This document shows positions 17,214-25,020 of a stretch of DNA of 64,000 nucleotides, piece by piece. A program made the position numbers and the translations under genes. Below the pieces are notes generated by a model, which saw only the letters and a program-made list of their open reading frames with translations, was not told where the DNA came from and ran no database searches. Positions within the stretch are counted from its first letter, which is position 1, and every line of letters starts with the position of its first letter. This DNA is from Prauserella alba (GTDB lineage: Bacteria; Actinomycetota; Actinomycetes; Mycobacteriales; Pseudonocardiaceae), in the NCBI RefSeq assembly GCF_024171735.1, contig NZ_JAMTCH010000007.1:272293-336292 (forward strand), in the 5' to 3' direction.

Positions 17214-18101
17214 GTGCTCCGACCATTCGTCGCCTATCTGCGGGTCTACGAACCGCTCGTCGCCTTCGGTGAGCCACCGGATGAGCGACTGTCCCGTGCG
17301 GTCGAGGAAGCCGCACTGACGCGGCCCGACGCGGGCGAACGCGAGATGGTCATGTGGTTGAAGTCACAGGCCGGTGAGAATCCGCGAATGCTGCCCAAGG
17401 AGCCGTCCCCGCTGCCGGACGTGCTGGTGCTCGACCCCGAGGACGTGCCGACCGAGGCGAGCGCCGAGGTCGGGCCGGGGCCGCTCGTGTGCCCGTTGGA
17501 GATCCGCCCGCGGTCGGCGGCGGCGCTCGTCGGTTTCCTCGGCGAGGCGCACCCGGCGCTGCGGGGCGCCGTGGTCGACGCGCTCGGCGCGCCGGAGGAC
17601 CGCATCAAGTCGCGTGCCAACTCGGCGCTGCGCGACCTCTACGGAACGTCGATGCACGTGCTGTCGACGACGTGGACGGTGCCGCTGCCGTGGTTCTCGC
17701 TCGTCGACCCGCGGGAGTTCCGGCTGGAACTCGGTTCGGGGCAGGGCGATCCGAAGCGGGAACTGTCGTGGCGTGCACCCATGACCGATGCCCTGCGCCG
17801 GGTCGGTGAGGCCGAGGAACTGGTGGGCAACGCGCTCGGCGACGACGCGGGACCGGTGCAGATCCTCAGCGAGACGCACCGGTGGCTGGGCAACTTCCAC
17901 CCGGCGTCGGCGGTCGAGCTGGATTACGGCGGGCTGGTGCAGCTCGTCGACGACCTGACGCTCGAGTCGGACACGTCCGCCGACGAGGTGCACATGCTGC
18001 TCGAGGCGCTGCGCAACGGCGACGTCGACGAGGTCGGCGAGATCTTCCAGACGCTGCGCGACTACTGGGGCGAACTCGCCGCCCGCGAACGTTTCAACTG
18101 A
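17214..18101 (+). CDS. Conserved actinobacterial protein of unknown function
   Basis: 295 aa, GTG start with an AGGA site. It opens LRPFVAYLRVYEPLVAFG and contains WTVPLPWFSLVDPREF and a run of acidic helices at the C-terminus (LVQLVDDLTLESDTSADEVHMLLEAL). No membrane segment, signal or catalytic motif is seen. Soluble proteins of this type lie beside asparaginase-like genes in many actinomycetes, which is also the arrangement here (convergent, separated by repeat copy 2). I cannot assign a function. Confidence 0.75.
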   Translation: MLRPFVAYLRVYEPLVAFGEPPDERLSRAVEEAALTRPDAGEREMVMWLKSQAGENPRMLPKEPSPLPDVLVLDPEDVPTEASAEVGPGPLVCPLEIRPRSAAALVGFLGEAHPALRGAVVDALGAPEDRIKSRANSALRDLYGTSMHVLSTTWTVPLPWFSLVDPREFRLELGSGQGDPKRELSWRAPMTDALRRVGEAEELVGNALGDDAGPVQILSETHRWLGNFHPASAVELDYGGLVQLVDDLTLESDTSADEVHMLLEALRNGDVDEVGEIFQTLRDYWGELAARERFN

Positions 18102-18116
18102 GAGTGACGCCCGCTC

Positions 18117-18173
18117 GTGCCCCCAGGGGCACTTTGGTTGCATTCAACGCAACCAAAGTGCCCCTGGGGGTGC
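18117..18173. repeat. Palindromic intergenic repeat, copy 2
   Basis: This is the most perfect copy: GTGCCCC-CA-GGGGCAC, a central TTTGGTTGC...GCAACCAAA stem with a nine-base perfect pairing, and a right arm GTGCCCC-TG-GGGGTGC. It fills the space between two convergent stop codons and ends at the asparaginase stop, which fits a bidirectional terminator. Confidence 0.88.
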
Positions 18174-19114
18174 TACCGCAGAGCGTCCGCCAACGCGCTG
18201 GTCACGCGGAGTGAGCCGACGTCGCGGCCTGCGCCCGTGACCGCTCCGGCGCCGACGGCCATGCGTTCCACGGCATCGCCGGCGGGTGTTGCGCCGAGCA
18301 GTCGCAACGTCTCGACGAGGATCGGTTCGCGGGCGCGTGCGTTGCCGTCGGCGACCTTCAGCGCCACCGCCGTGCCGTCGGCCAGCGCGAACGCGTGCAC
18401 CCCCTCGGCTCCGCCCTTCATCAGCAGCCCCGGCACGGCCTCCATCAGCACCGTGTCCTCCCTGCCGGTGCCCGCGACCAGCCACGGATGCGCGCGCATC
18501 GCGTCGGCAACCCGCCGCAGGTCGCCGGAGTCGGCCGCGGTCATGCGGCCGAACGCGCGTGCCAGGCCGGTCAACGAGTACGCCAGCAGCGGGGCGCCAC
18601 ATCCGTCGACGCCGGTCCATGCGATCGGCTCGCCCACCACGTCCGACACGGTCTCGGCGATCACGCGCTGGAGCGCGTGATCCGGGTCGGTGTAGGTAGC
18701 CGTCGGCCACCCGGCCGACACGCACGTCGAGAGCATGCCCGCGTGCTTGCCGGAGCAGTTCATCGCCGCCCTGCGCCGCTCGGCCGCGGGCTCGTCGCGG
18801 GGCGTGTCGGGCGGGCAGTGCAGTGCGCCCGAGTCGAGGCCGGCTTTGGCGAGCAGGGTGAGCGCACGCTCGACGTGCTCGGGCTCGCCGTTGTGCGAGG
18901 CGCACACCAGTGCCAGGTCGTCGTCGGCCACGTCCAGCCCCGCCCGCAACATGCCGAGCGCCTGCAGTGGCTTGTTCGACGACCGCGGGTACATCGGCTC
19001 GTCGACGTCGCCGAGCGACGCGCGCACCGTGCCGTCCGGTGCGGTCACGACGACGCTGCCGTGATGGACGCTCTCGGTGAACCCGGAGCGCACCACTTCG
19101 ACGAGCGCGGTCAT
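18173..19114 (-). CDS. L-asparaginase II-type protein (PF06089)
   Basis: 313 aa. Family stretches are LVEVVRSGFTESVHHGSVVV, YPRSSNKPLQALGML, LALVCASHNGEPEHV, MNCSGKHAGML and VDGCGAPLLAYSL. The conserved Ser/Lys region (RSSNKP) and the SGKHAG motif are those of the Rhizobium etli type thermolabile asparaginase family, which hydrolyses Asn to Asp and ammonia. It is distinct from the E. coli AnsB fold. No signal peptide, so cytosolic. Its start overlaps the end of rsiG by 4 bp, so the two are co-transcribed. Confidence 0.9.
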   Translation of the reverse strand: MTALVEVVRSGFTESVHHGSVVVTAPDGTVRASLGDVDEPMYPRSSNKPLQALGMLRAGLDVADDDLALVCASHNGEPEHVERALTLLAKAGLDSGALHCPPDTPRDEPAAERRRAAMNCSGKHAGMLSTCVSAGWPTATYTDPDHALQRVIAETVSDVVGEPIAWTGVDGCGAPLLAYSLTGLARAFGRMTAADSGDLRRVADAMRAHPWLVAGTGREDTVLMEAVPGLLMKGGAEGVHAFALADGTAVALKVADGNARAREPILVETLRLLGATPAGDAVERMAVGAGAVTGAGRDVGSLRVTSALADALR

Positions 19115-19704
19115 GCGGGATCCTCCTCGGAGTCGGGGCCGGACGCGGCGCGCTGTGAGTCGAGCAGTTCGTCGACCGACGCGGTGCCGTGAGCGTAGCG
19201 GCGGGCGATCTCGGCGTTGAACGTGTCGACGACTGCCTGCACTTCCCGTCTGCGCTGCGACACCGAGCCCTCCTGCTGCCGGTACGAGTCGAGCGTGTCG
19301 GTGAGCTGGTCGTCGGACAGCGACACCACGTCCGACAGGTTCGCGTCACCGACCAGCGCCTCTGCTGCGCGCCGGTACTCGCCCGCGCGGGTCGGCTCGA
19401 GCGTCTGGTGCCTGCCCGAACCGGTCGCGGGCCCGAGCGCGTTGTCGGCCAGGATCGCGGTGAGCCGGGCGACGACGTCCTCGTCGCCCTGGTCGTCCGA
19501 ACTCCGCCGCAGCTGCTCGGCCTTGACGATGTCGATGCGGGCGTGCAGCAGTCTGCGCAGGTAGGAGAGGTCGGTCTCCTCCTGGGCGGCCTCGTCGCGC
19601 CGCTCCCGCAACGTCGGCAACGGCAGCGCCTCGGGTTCGCTCGCGTAACCGGGCGCGAGGACACGGTCGATGCGACGTCGCCCGCCGGGCCGGACTTCGA
19701 TCAC
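19111..19704 (-). CDS. rsiG: RsiG-type c-di-GMP-binding anti-sigma factor (AmfC family)
   Basis: 197 aa, mostly helical. In Streptomyces venezuelae RsiG holds the sporulation sigma factor WhiG when bound to c-di-GMP, through two copies of E-x3-S-x2-R-x3-Q-x3-D on an antiparallel coiled coil. Both copies are visible here. The second is perfect: Glu145, Ser149, Arg152, Gln156, Asp160. The first reads Glu43, Ser47, Arg50, His54, Asp58, with His in place of Gln. The gene overlaps the asparaginase gene and lies next to ygfZ, the neighbourhood also seen in Streptomyces. No whiG is in this window. Confidence 0.85.
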   Translation of the reverse strand: MIEVRPGGRRRIDRVLAPGYASEPEALPLPTLRERRDEAAQEETDLSYLRRLLHARIDIVKAEQLRRSSDDQGDEDVVARLTAILADNALGPATGSGRHQTLEPTRAGEYRRAAEALVGDANLSDVVSLSDDQLTDTLDSYRQQEGSVSQRRREVQAVVDTFNAEIARRYAHGTASVDELLDSQRAASGPDSEEDPA

Positions 19705-19772
19705 GGGTTCATCCTGCTCTACGTCGTCGATCTGGACCAGAGGCCGGAAACCTCCGGGGTTCGGAGATCATG

Positions 19773-20915
19773 TCACCCTCGCAGCCGCGCGACGGCCTCG
19801 CGCCCCGGGGCCGCGCCCTCCTGGGGCACCGAATCCGGATCGATCGCCGCCTGCGGCCGCTCGTCGCCGGAGCCGGTGAGCAGCTCGGCATCCACCGGCG
19901 TGGACCGTTTGATCAGCGCCAATGCGATCGGGCCGAGCTCGTGGTGCTGGGCGACGCTGCCGACTCGGCCGACGGTGCGGTCGCCGCGCAGCACCGGGTC
20001 GCCCGTCTCGGGGTAGACCTCCATCGACCCGTCCAGGTGCAGCAGCAGCATGTTGCGCGGGGGCCTGCCGACGTTGAACACCTTGGCGACGGTTTCCTGC
20101 CCGCGGTAGCAGCCCTTCGCGACGTGGGCCGCCGACCCGATCCAGCCGACCTCGTGCGGGATGGTGCGGTCGTCGGTGTCGACGCCCACCCGCGGTTGCT
20201 GCGATTCGACACGGAGCGCGTCGAACGCCCACGAGCCGGCGGGCCGCGCGCCCGCGTCGGTGAGGCGCTTCCAGACGTCGACGAGGTCGGCGCGCGGGAC
20301 GAGCAGGTCGATGGCGCCCGGTCGCGGCCACGGCATGCGGCGTGCGAACCCGCCGCCGGGCAGCGGGGTGATCGCGTACGGCTCGGCGGGCAGTTCCACG
20401 GGCGTGTCGCCGCCGAGCGCGGTCAGCGTCTCCTCGGCGTCCGGCCCGAGCAGTGTCAGCAGGGCGTACTCGCCGGTCGCGTCGTGAATGTCGACGTCGG
20501 ACCAGAACTTCATGGCTTGCAGGTAGTCGATCAGGGTCTGCTTGCCGCCGTTCGGCATGGCGCTCGTGGCGTGCGAATCCGGGTCGGTGTCGAGGTGTAC
20601 GACGTCGCCGGTGTAGCCGACGACCATGTGCGCGTCGATGTGACCGTGGGCGTCGAGCACTAGCGCCTCGGTGCCGGTGTCGGCGGGCAGTTCGGACACG
20701 TGCTGCGACAGCACGAGGTGCAGCCACGACAGCCGTTCCGGGCCTCCGACGGTGATCACGTGCCGGTGCGACCGGTCGACGACCGCCGCGCCGCGCGCGG
20801 CGGTGCGCTGTTCGGCGAACGGATCACCCCAGTGCCACGGCACGCCTGCCTCGGGGTGGTCGTCGGGTGCTGCGACGGCGCCGGGCAGTTCGGACAGGGG
20901 CGAGGAGTACGTCAT
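19773..20915 (-). CDS. ygfZ: YgfZ/GcvT-domain folate-binding protein (Rv0811c-type)
   Basis: 380 aa. The family signature K-G-C-Y-x-G-Q-E is intact at residues 267-274 (KGCYRGQE). The N-terminus has AVVDRSHRHVITVGGPERLSWLH and the middle MPWPRPGAIDLLVP. YgfZ proteins use folate to support assembly or repair of certain Fe-S enzymes; Cys269 of the motif is essential in E. coli. In M. tuberculosis Rv0811c is found at this position, divergent from Rv0812, exactly as here with the aminotransferase at 20988. Confidence 0.92.
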   Translation of the reverse strand: MTYSSPLSELPGAVAAPDDHPEAGVPWHWGDPFAEQRTAARGAAVVDRSHRHVITVGGPERLSWLHLVLSQHVSELPADTGTEALVLDAHGHIDAHMVVGYTGDVVHLDTDPDSHATSAMPNGGKQTLIDYLQAMKFWSDVDIHDATGEYALLTLLGPDAEETLTALGGDTPVELPAEPYAITPLPGGGFARRMPWPRPGAIDLLVPRADLVDVWKRLTDAGARPAGSWAFDALRVESQQPRVGVDTDDRTIPHEVGWIGSAAHVAKGCYRGQETVAKVFNVGRPPRNMLLLHLDGSMEVYPETGDPVLRGDRTVGRVGSVAQHHELGPIALALIKRSTPVDAELLTGSGDERPQAAIDPDSVPQEGAAPGREAVARLRG

Positions 20916-20987
20916 ACCGCGATCGTATGTCGGAGTCCGGGCCGACGGCCGGAAGCGTGCGCCGCGCCGCTGGGTACGGTGAACGCC

Positions 20988-21842
20988 ATGCGCGTCCTCG
21001 CTTTCCTAGACGGAACCTTCGCCGACCCCGACCAGGCTCACATCCGTGTCGACGACCTGGGGCTGGTGCGTGGCGACGGCATCTTCGAAACGATCCTCGT
21101 GACGAACGGGGTGCCGCGTGAGCTGGACGCGCACCTGGACCGCTTCGCGAGGTCGGCGGCGAAGATGGACATGGTGCCGCCGGACCGCGAGGCGTGGGAG
21201 CGCGTGATCCGCCTCGTCATCGACAACTGGCCCGCCGACGTCGAGCTCGCGCTGAAGATCGTGCTGACCCGCGGCGTCGACGGCGATCCCGACGAGAAGC
21301 CGACGGCGTTCGCGTACGGCACCGACATCGCCGAGTCGACGAAGAAGGCGCGGCGTGACGGGATCGGCGTGGTGACGCTGAACCGCGGGTTCGAGGCCGA
21401 CCTGATGGAGCGCGCGCCGTGGCTGCTGCTCGGCGCGAAGACGCTGTCGTACTCGGTGAACATGGCGGCGCTGCGGGAGGCGCGTCGCCGCGGAGCCGAG
21501 GACGTGATCTTCACCAGCACCGAGGGCTACGTGCTCGAAGGTCCGACGTCGAACGTCGTCCTCGCGCGCGGCGGGACGCTGTACACGCCGCCGCCGACGA
21601 ACGGCATCCTCCCCGGTACGACCCAGGGCGACGTGTTCCGTGCGGCGGAGCGGGCCGGTTGGAAGACCGAGGTGACGCAGCTCAAGGTCGACGAACTCGC
21701 CGGCGGGGACGCGCTGATGCTGGCTTCGTCGGTGCGCAAGCTGACGCGGGTGCACACGCTCGACGACGTCCGCCTGGCCGACGATCCCGCCGTGGCGATC
21801 CACGCCGAACTGGCGACGGCCTACGACGCGCAGTACGAGTAA
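20988..21842 (+). CDS. pabC: Class IV aminotransferase, probable aminodeoxychorismate lyase (Rv0812-type)
   Basis: 284 aa from the ATG at MRVLAFLDGTF. It has the fold-type IV signature: DLGLVRGDGIFETILV early, RPLP-binding Lys in LLLGAKTLSYSVNMAALREA, and EGYVLEGPTSNVVLARGG followed by TPPPTNGILPGTTQ. PabC converts aminodeoxychorismate to p-aminobenzoate and pyruvate for folate synthesis; related sequences are D-amino acid or branched-chain transaminases. The lyase assignment is favoured by correspondence with mycobacterial Rv0812 and by adjacency to a folate-dependent YgfZ, but is not proven by sequence alone. Confidence 0.8.
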   Translation: MRVLAFLDGTFADPDQAHIRVDDLGLVRGDGIFETILVTNGVPRELDAHLDRFARSAAKMDMVPPDREAWERVIRLVIDNWPADVELALKIVLTRGVDGDPDEKPTAFAYGTDIAESTKKARRDGIGVVTLNRGFEADLMERAPWLLLGAKTLSYSVNMAALREARRRGAEDVIFTSTEGYVLEGPTSNVVLARGGTLYTPPPTNGILPGTTQGDVFRAAERAGWKTEVTQLKVDELAGGDALMLASSVRKLTRVHTLDDVRLADDPAVAIHAELATAYDAQYE

Positions 21843-21922
21843 GCCCCTCGCCCACCTGTGCCTTCTTGTGACGCAAGTGGGCGGCCACGACCACGCTGAG
21901 TGATTAGTCGGGCTGAGGAAGA

Positions 21923-21979
21923 ATGCCCCCAAGGGCACCCTGGTGGCGTTGAGTGCCCCCAAGGTGCCCTTGGGGGCAC
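21923..21979. repeat. Palindromic intergenic repeat, copy 3
   Basis: Third member of the family. It has left arm TGCCCCC-AA-GGGCAC and right arm GTGCCC-TT-GGGGGCAC. The middle differs: the GGTTGC...GCAACC stem is replaced by GGTGGCGTT...AGTGCCCCC, apparently by a partial internal duplication of an arm. It lies between convergent genes (pabC and the nitrobindin-like gene). Confidence 0.82.
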
Positions 21980-22031
21980 CTTCGGCCGCGCGGGGGTTGG
22001 GCTGGACGGGTGTCGCTCGTGGGTGTGACAG

Positions 22032-22652
22032 TCAGCCGACGACGCGTTCGAGGACCAGGGAGACGTGCGGGGTCTTGGGGTGGCCCATCATGGCGCGTTC
22101 CTCGACGTAGCCGAGTTTGCCGCTGCCGTCGGGCATGATCCCGTAGAGCCGTTCGGCCGCCGTGACCTCCTTGGCGGTCTGCGACCGTACGACGGCGTCG
22201 GTCGCGAGCTGCCACGCCGACTGCCCGCGGGTGTTGCCGTAGAAGAGCTCGATGATCCCCGAGGAGTGGGACAGCACGAGTTCGATCGTGTCGTCGGCCT
22301 GCGGGCGCCAGAATCCCGTTTCGCGCGCGGCCGGCCGGATGATGTTGCCCTCGGCGTCGAGCAGCCAGGACCGCGCCTCGTGGTAGAGGAACGGGCGGCC
22401 GTCGTGGGCGATGGTGAGTTGCTGCGCGACGCGCGCGGGCTCGTCCATCGTCGGGTAGTTGACCTCACCCTCGCCGCGCCACACGCCGATCAGCGGCAGC
22501 AGTGCCAGGCATGCGTCGTTGAGGTCGGCGCCCTCGCGCAGGTTGGCCGTGTCGCCGGGGATCGGCAGATCCTCCAGCTGCGGAAGGTTGCGGTGGGCCG
22601 TCTTCTCAGCGCGTTGCGCTGCGGCCTCGATGGCCTCGTCGCCGCTCGACAT
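22032..22652 (-). CDS. Nitrobindin-like heme protein / FABP family (Rv0813c-type)
   Basis: 206 aa. The beta-barrel begins with LIGVWRGEGEVNYPT, the GxWxGxG motif of nitrobindins, and ends MMGHPKTPHVSLVLERVV, which holds the histidine expected to ligate heme. The first ~50 residues are a helical extension typical of the actinobacterial members. M. tuberculosis Rv0813c was crystallised as a fatty-acid-binding-like barrel, and related nitrobindins isomerise peroxynitrite to nitrate. Either ligand class is possible. Confidence 0.9.
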   Translation of the reverse strand: MSSGDEAIEAAAQRAEKTAHRNLPQLEDLPIPGDTANLREGADLNDACLALLPLIGVWRGEGEVNYPTMDEPARVAQQLTIAHDGRPFLYHEARSWLLDAEGNIIRPAARETGFWRPQADDTIELVLSHSSGIIELFYGNTRGQSAWQLATDAVVRSQTAKEVTAAERLYGIMPDGSGKLGYVEERAMMGHPKTPHVSLVLERVVG

Positions 22653-22720
22653 CGGAGGTAAGCCTTACTCAGCGTTGGTGACGGGTGCTGGCGGTGCTGT
22701 CGCTGACGGACTGCGTCGGT

Positions 22721-22816
22721 TCAGCTGTCGGTGTACAGCCGGTAGACGACGTAGCCCGCGAACCACATCGAGGCGACGATGGCCAGGATCAGCAGCGTCG
22801 TAAACAGAATCTCCAC
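22721..22816 (-). CDS. Small single-span membrane protein, 31 aa
   Basis: GTG start, sequence VEILFTTLLILAIVASMWFA then a short tail GYVVYRLYTDS. One membrane helix covers nearly the whole protein. There is no ribosome-binding site; a TATCCT hexamer lies 7 bp before the GTG, so a leaderless transcript is likely, which actinobacteria use often. Similar tiny hydrophobic proteins occur beside Rv0813c-type genes. Function unknown; calls this short carry real risk. Confidence 0.5.
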   Translation of the reverse strand: MEILFTTLLILAIVASMWFAGYVVYRLYTDS

Positions 22817-23183
22817 GCGCGGAAGGATAGCGCCCACGCCCCGCTTCGCCCGAGCGCAGGTGTCGCCTCGTGAGCATGGTCACCGGTCCGGGCGAGCGGT
22901 CCGACGGTTGTCGTCGGCCGCGGCGCCCGTCCGTGGCCACGCCTGCGCTTCCCGGCGCGCGTCCTCGTGACAGCGGCTCCGTTCCCGGTGTTCAGCCCTG
23001 CCGACGTCCGCGGCGCCCCGGCCGGCGGCAGCGCCACCCGTGCCCGCGGTCATCCGTGCCACGGGCCCCCGTGGCGTGGCCAGGTCCCCTGCGGCCGGCC
23101 TGGACGGCGCTGGTCTCCCCACCAGTTATCGGATAAATTGTCCACTCATCATACAAGTCGACCGTCGAGGTGAGGGACGCTCT
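22817..23183 (+). other. Intergenic region upstream of the sugar-diacid dehydratase
   Basis: The first ~300 bp are very GC-rich with no supported gene. The last 60 bp are AT-richer and contain TAAATT (23134-23139), a plausible -10 element, and the inverted repeat at 23138-23156. This part should be the promoter of the dehydratase-GntR operon. Confidence 0.45.
23138..23156 (+). promoter_or_regulatory. Candidate GntR/FadR-type operator
   Basis: TTGT and ACAA half-sites flank 11 bp (19 bp in total), starting within a possible -10 element and ending 28 bp before the dehydratase ATG. FadR-subfamily regulators bind TTGT...ACAA-like sites. The natural binder would be the GntR protein encoded two genes later at 24331. 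Confidence 0.4.
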
Positions 23184-24308
23184 ATGCCCGCCGATTCGAT
23201 CCGCAGCATCACGCTTTCCCACGTCGTTCTGCCGCTGGGCAACCCGGTCAGCGACGCCAAGGTCCTCACCGGCCGGCAGAAGCCGTTGACCGAGACCGTC
23301 CTGCTCTTCGTGGAGGTCGCCACCGAGCAGGGATGTCAGGGCATGGGGTTCTCCTACTCCAAGCGCGCGGGCGGAAAGGCGCAGTACGCGCACCTGAAGG
23401 AGGTGGCGGACGTCGCCATCGGTCAGGACCCGGCGGACATCGCGAAGATCCACGAATCCCTGCTGTGGGCCGGTGCCTCCGTGGGCCGCGCGGGTGTGGC
23501 GACCCAGGCAGTCGCCGCGCTCGACGTGGCCCTGTGGGACCTCAAGGCCCGCAGGGCCGGCCTTCCGCTCGCCAAACTGCTCGGGGCCCACCGCGACTCG
23601 TGCCGCGTCTACAACACCTCGGGCGGATTCCTTCAGGCTTCGGTGGCGGAGATCAAGGAGAAGGCGAGCGGCGCGCTGGAAACCGGCATCGGCGGGATCA
23701 AGATCAAGGTCGGCCAGCCCGACTGGCGTACCGATCTCGAACGGGTGGCCGCGTTGCGCGATCACCTGGGCGACACCCCGCTCATGGTCGACGCCAACCA
23801 GCAGTGGGACCGCGCCCGTGCCCGCCGGATGTGCCGTGAGCTCGAGCCGTTCGACCTGGTCTGGATCGAAGAGCCGCTCGATGCCTGGGACGCCACCGGG
23901 CATGCCGACCTCTCGCGGACCTTCGACACCCCGATCGCGACCGGCGAGATGCTCACGTCGGTGCCCGAGCACATGGCGCTGTTGGATGCGGGCTATCGAG
24001 GCATCGTCCAGCCGGACGCGCCGCGGATCGGCGGCATCACGCCCTTCCTCAGGTTCGCCACCCTCGCCTCGTACGCGGGCCTCGCGCTGGCACCCCACTT
24101 CGCCATGGAGATCCACCTCCATCTCGCGGCGGCCTACCCGACCGAGCCCTGGGTGGAGCACTTCGAGTGGCTGAACCCGCTCTTCGAGGAGCGCATCGAC
24201 ATCCACGACGGCCGGATGTGGGTCCCCGATCGCGCCGGCCTCGGCTTCACTCTCAGCGACCGGATGCGCGCACTCACCGTCGAGACCGCCACTTTCCCCT
24301 CGGCCTGA
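23184..24308 (+). CDS. L-talarate/galactarate dehydratase (enolase superfamily)
   Basis: 374 aa from the ATG after GAGGTGAGGG. The sequence follows the Salmonella L-talarate/galactarate dehydratase closely. It has the KxK acid-base lysines in GGIKIKVGQPDW, metal ligands in MVDANQQWDR, IEEPLDAWD and ATGEMLTS, and the catalytic His region LAPHFAMEIHLHLAAAYP. It ends with WVEHFEWLNPLFEERI and DRAGLGFTLSDRMRALT. The reaction removes water from hexaric acids to give 5-keto-4-deoxy-glucarate. The next enzymes of that pathway are not in the window. A GntR gene follows 22 bp downstream, and a TctCBA importer converges with it. Confidence 0.88.
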   Translation: MPADSIRSITLSHVVLPLGNPVSDAKVLTGRQKPLTETVLLFVEVATEQGCQGMGFSYSKRAGGKAQYAHLKEVADVAIGQDPADIAKIHESLLWAGASVGRAGVATQAVAALDVALWDLKARRAGLPLAKLLGAHRDSCRVYNTSGGFLQASVAEIKEKASGALETGIGGIKIKVGQPDWRTDLERVAALRDHLGDTPLMVDANQQWDRARARRMCRELEPFDLVWIEEPLDAWDATGHADLSRTFDTPIATGEMLTSVPEHMALLDAGYRGIVQPDAPRIGGITPFLRFATLASYAGLALAPHFAMEIHLHLAAAYPTEPWVEHFEWLNPLFEERIDIHDGRMWVPDRAGLGFTLSDRMRALTVETATFPSA

Positions 24309-24330
24309 GACCGGAGGGAATGATGCGGCC

Positions 24331-25005
24331 ATGACGACGACCCTGTCCCAACGCGTGGTCTCCGGCCTGAAGGACCGGATCCTGACCGGTGAGCTGCCTC
24401 CCGGGTCCCAGCTGCCCTCGGAGAACCAGCTGATCGAGAAGTACGACGTCTCGCGCACGGTCGTTCGCGAAGCGGTGACGCGGTTACGGGCCGAGGGGCT
24501 CGTCGAGACGTTCCAGGGCAGGGGCTCGTTCGTGCTGGCTGTCCCGGAACCGTCGTCGTTCACGGTCGAGTCCTCGGCGATCCGCAGCCATCACGACGTG
24601 CTCGCCATGATCGATTTCCGGATCGGGGTCGAGAGCGAGGCGGTCGCCCTCGCCGCCCGGAACCACACGGACGCCGACGCCGAGGCGATCGCCTCGGCCC
24701 TGGGGGCGTTGACCAGCGCCGGACACGAGGGCGCCGTGGAAGCCGATTTCGACTTCCACGGCGCGTTGGCCCGTGCGAGCGGCAATCACTTCTACATCGA
24801 CCTGCTCGAATCGCTGGGTCCGATGATGATCATGCTGCCTCGCATCCGGCTCGGCGACGACTACTCGATGACCGACGCCGTCCACGTCGAGCGGGTGCAG
24901 CGCGAGCACGAGAACATCGCCGCCGCCGTGCTGGCCGGTGACGCAGAGGCGGCCCGGGCGGCGATGCGCGTCCATCTGAGCAACACCCGGCGCCGCCTCG
25001 GCTGA
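24331..25005 (+). CDS. GntR-family regulator, FadR/FCD subfamily
   Basis: 224 aa. The winged helix-turn-helix occupies residues 5-70 (VVSGLKDRILTGELPPGSQLPSENQLIEKYDVSRTVVREAVTRL, quoted here only as its known start VVSGLKDRIL and end VVREAVTRL). The FCD effector domain follows, with metal- or acid-binding residues in DFRIGVESEAVALAA, FDFHGALARASGN and VHVERVQREHENI. Such proteins usually repress a sugar-acid operon until the diacid or a breakdown product binds. Adjacency to the dehydratase and the operator-like repeat at 23138 support local control. Confidence 0.9.
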   Translation: MTTTLSQRVVSGLKDRILTGELPPGSQLPSENQLIEKYDVSRTVVREAVTRLRAEGLVETFQGRGSFVLAVPEPSSFTVESSAIRSHHDVLAMIDFRIGVESEAVALAARNHTDADAEAIASALGALTSAGHEGAVEADFDFHGALARASGNHFYIDLLESLGPMMIMLPRIRLGDDYSMTDAVHVERVQREHENIAAAVLAGDAEAARAAMRVHLSNTRRRLG

Positions 25006-25020
25006 GCACCCACGTCGCAC

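Noticed and set aside
17364..18143. A 259-codon frame opposite the conserved gene at 17214-18101, beginning within repeat copy 2
   Set aside because: Its start lies in the palindromic repeat and its codon use is that of the complement of the real gene.
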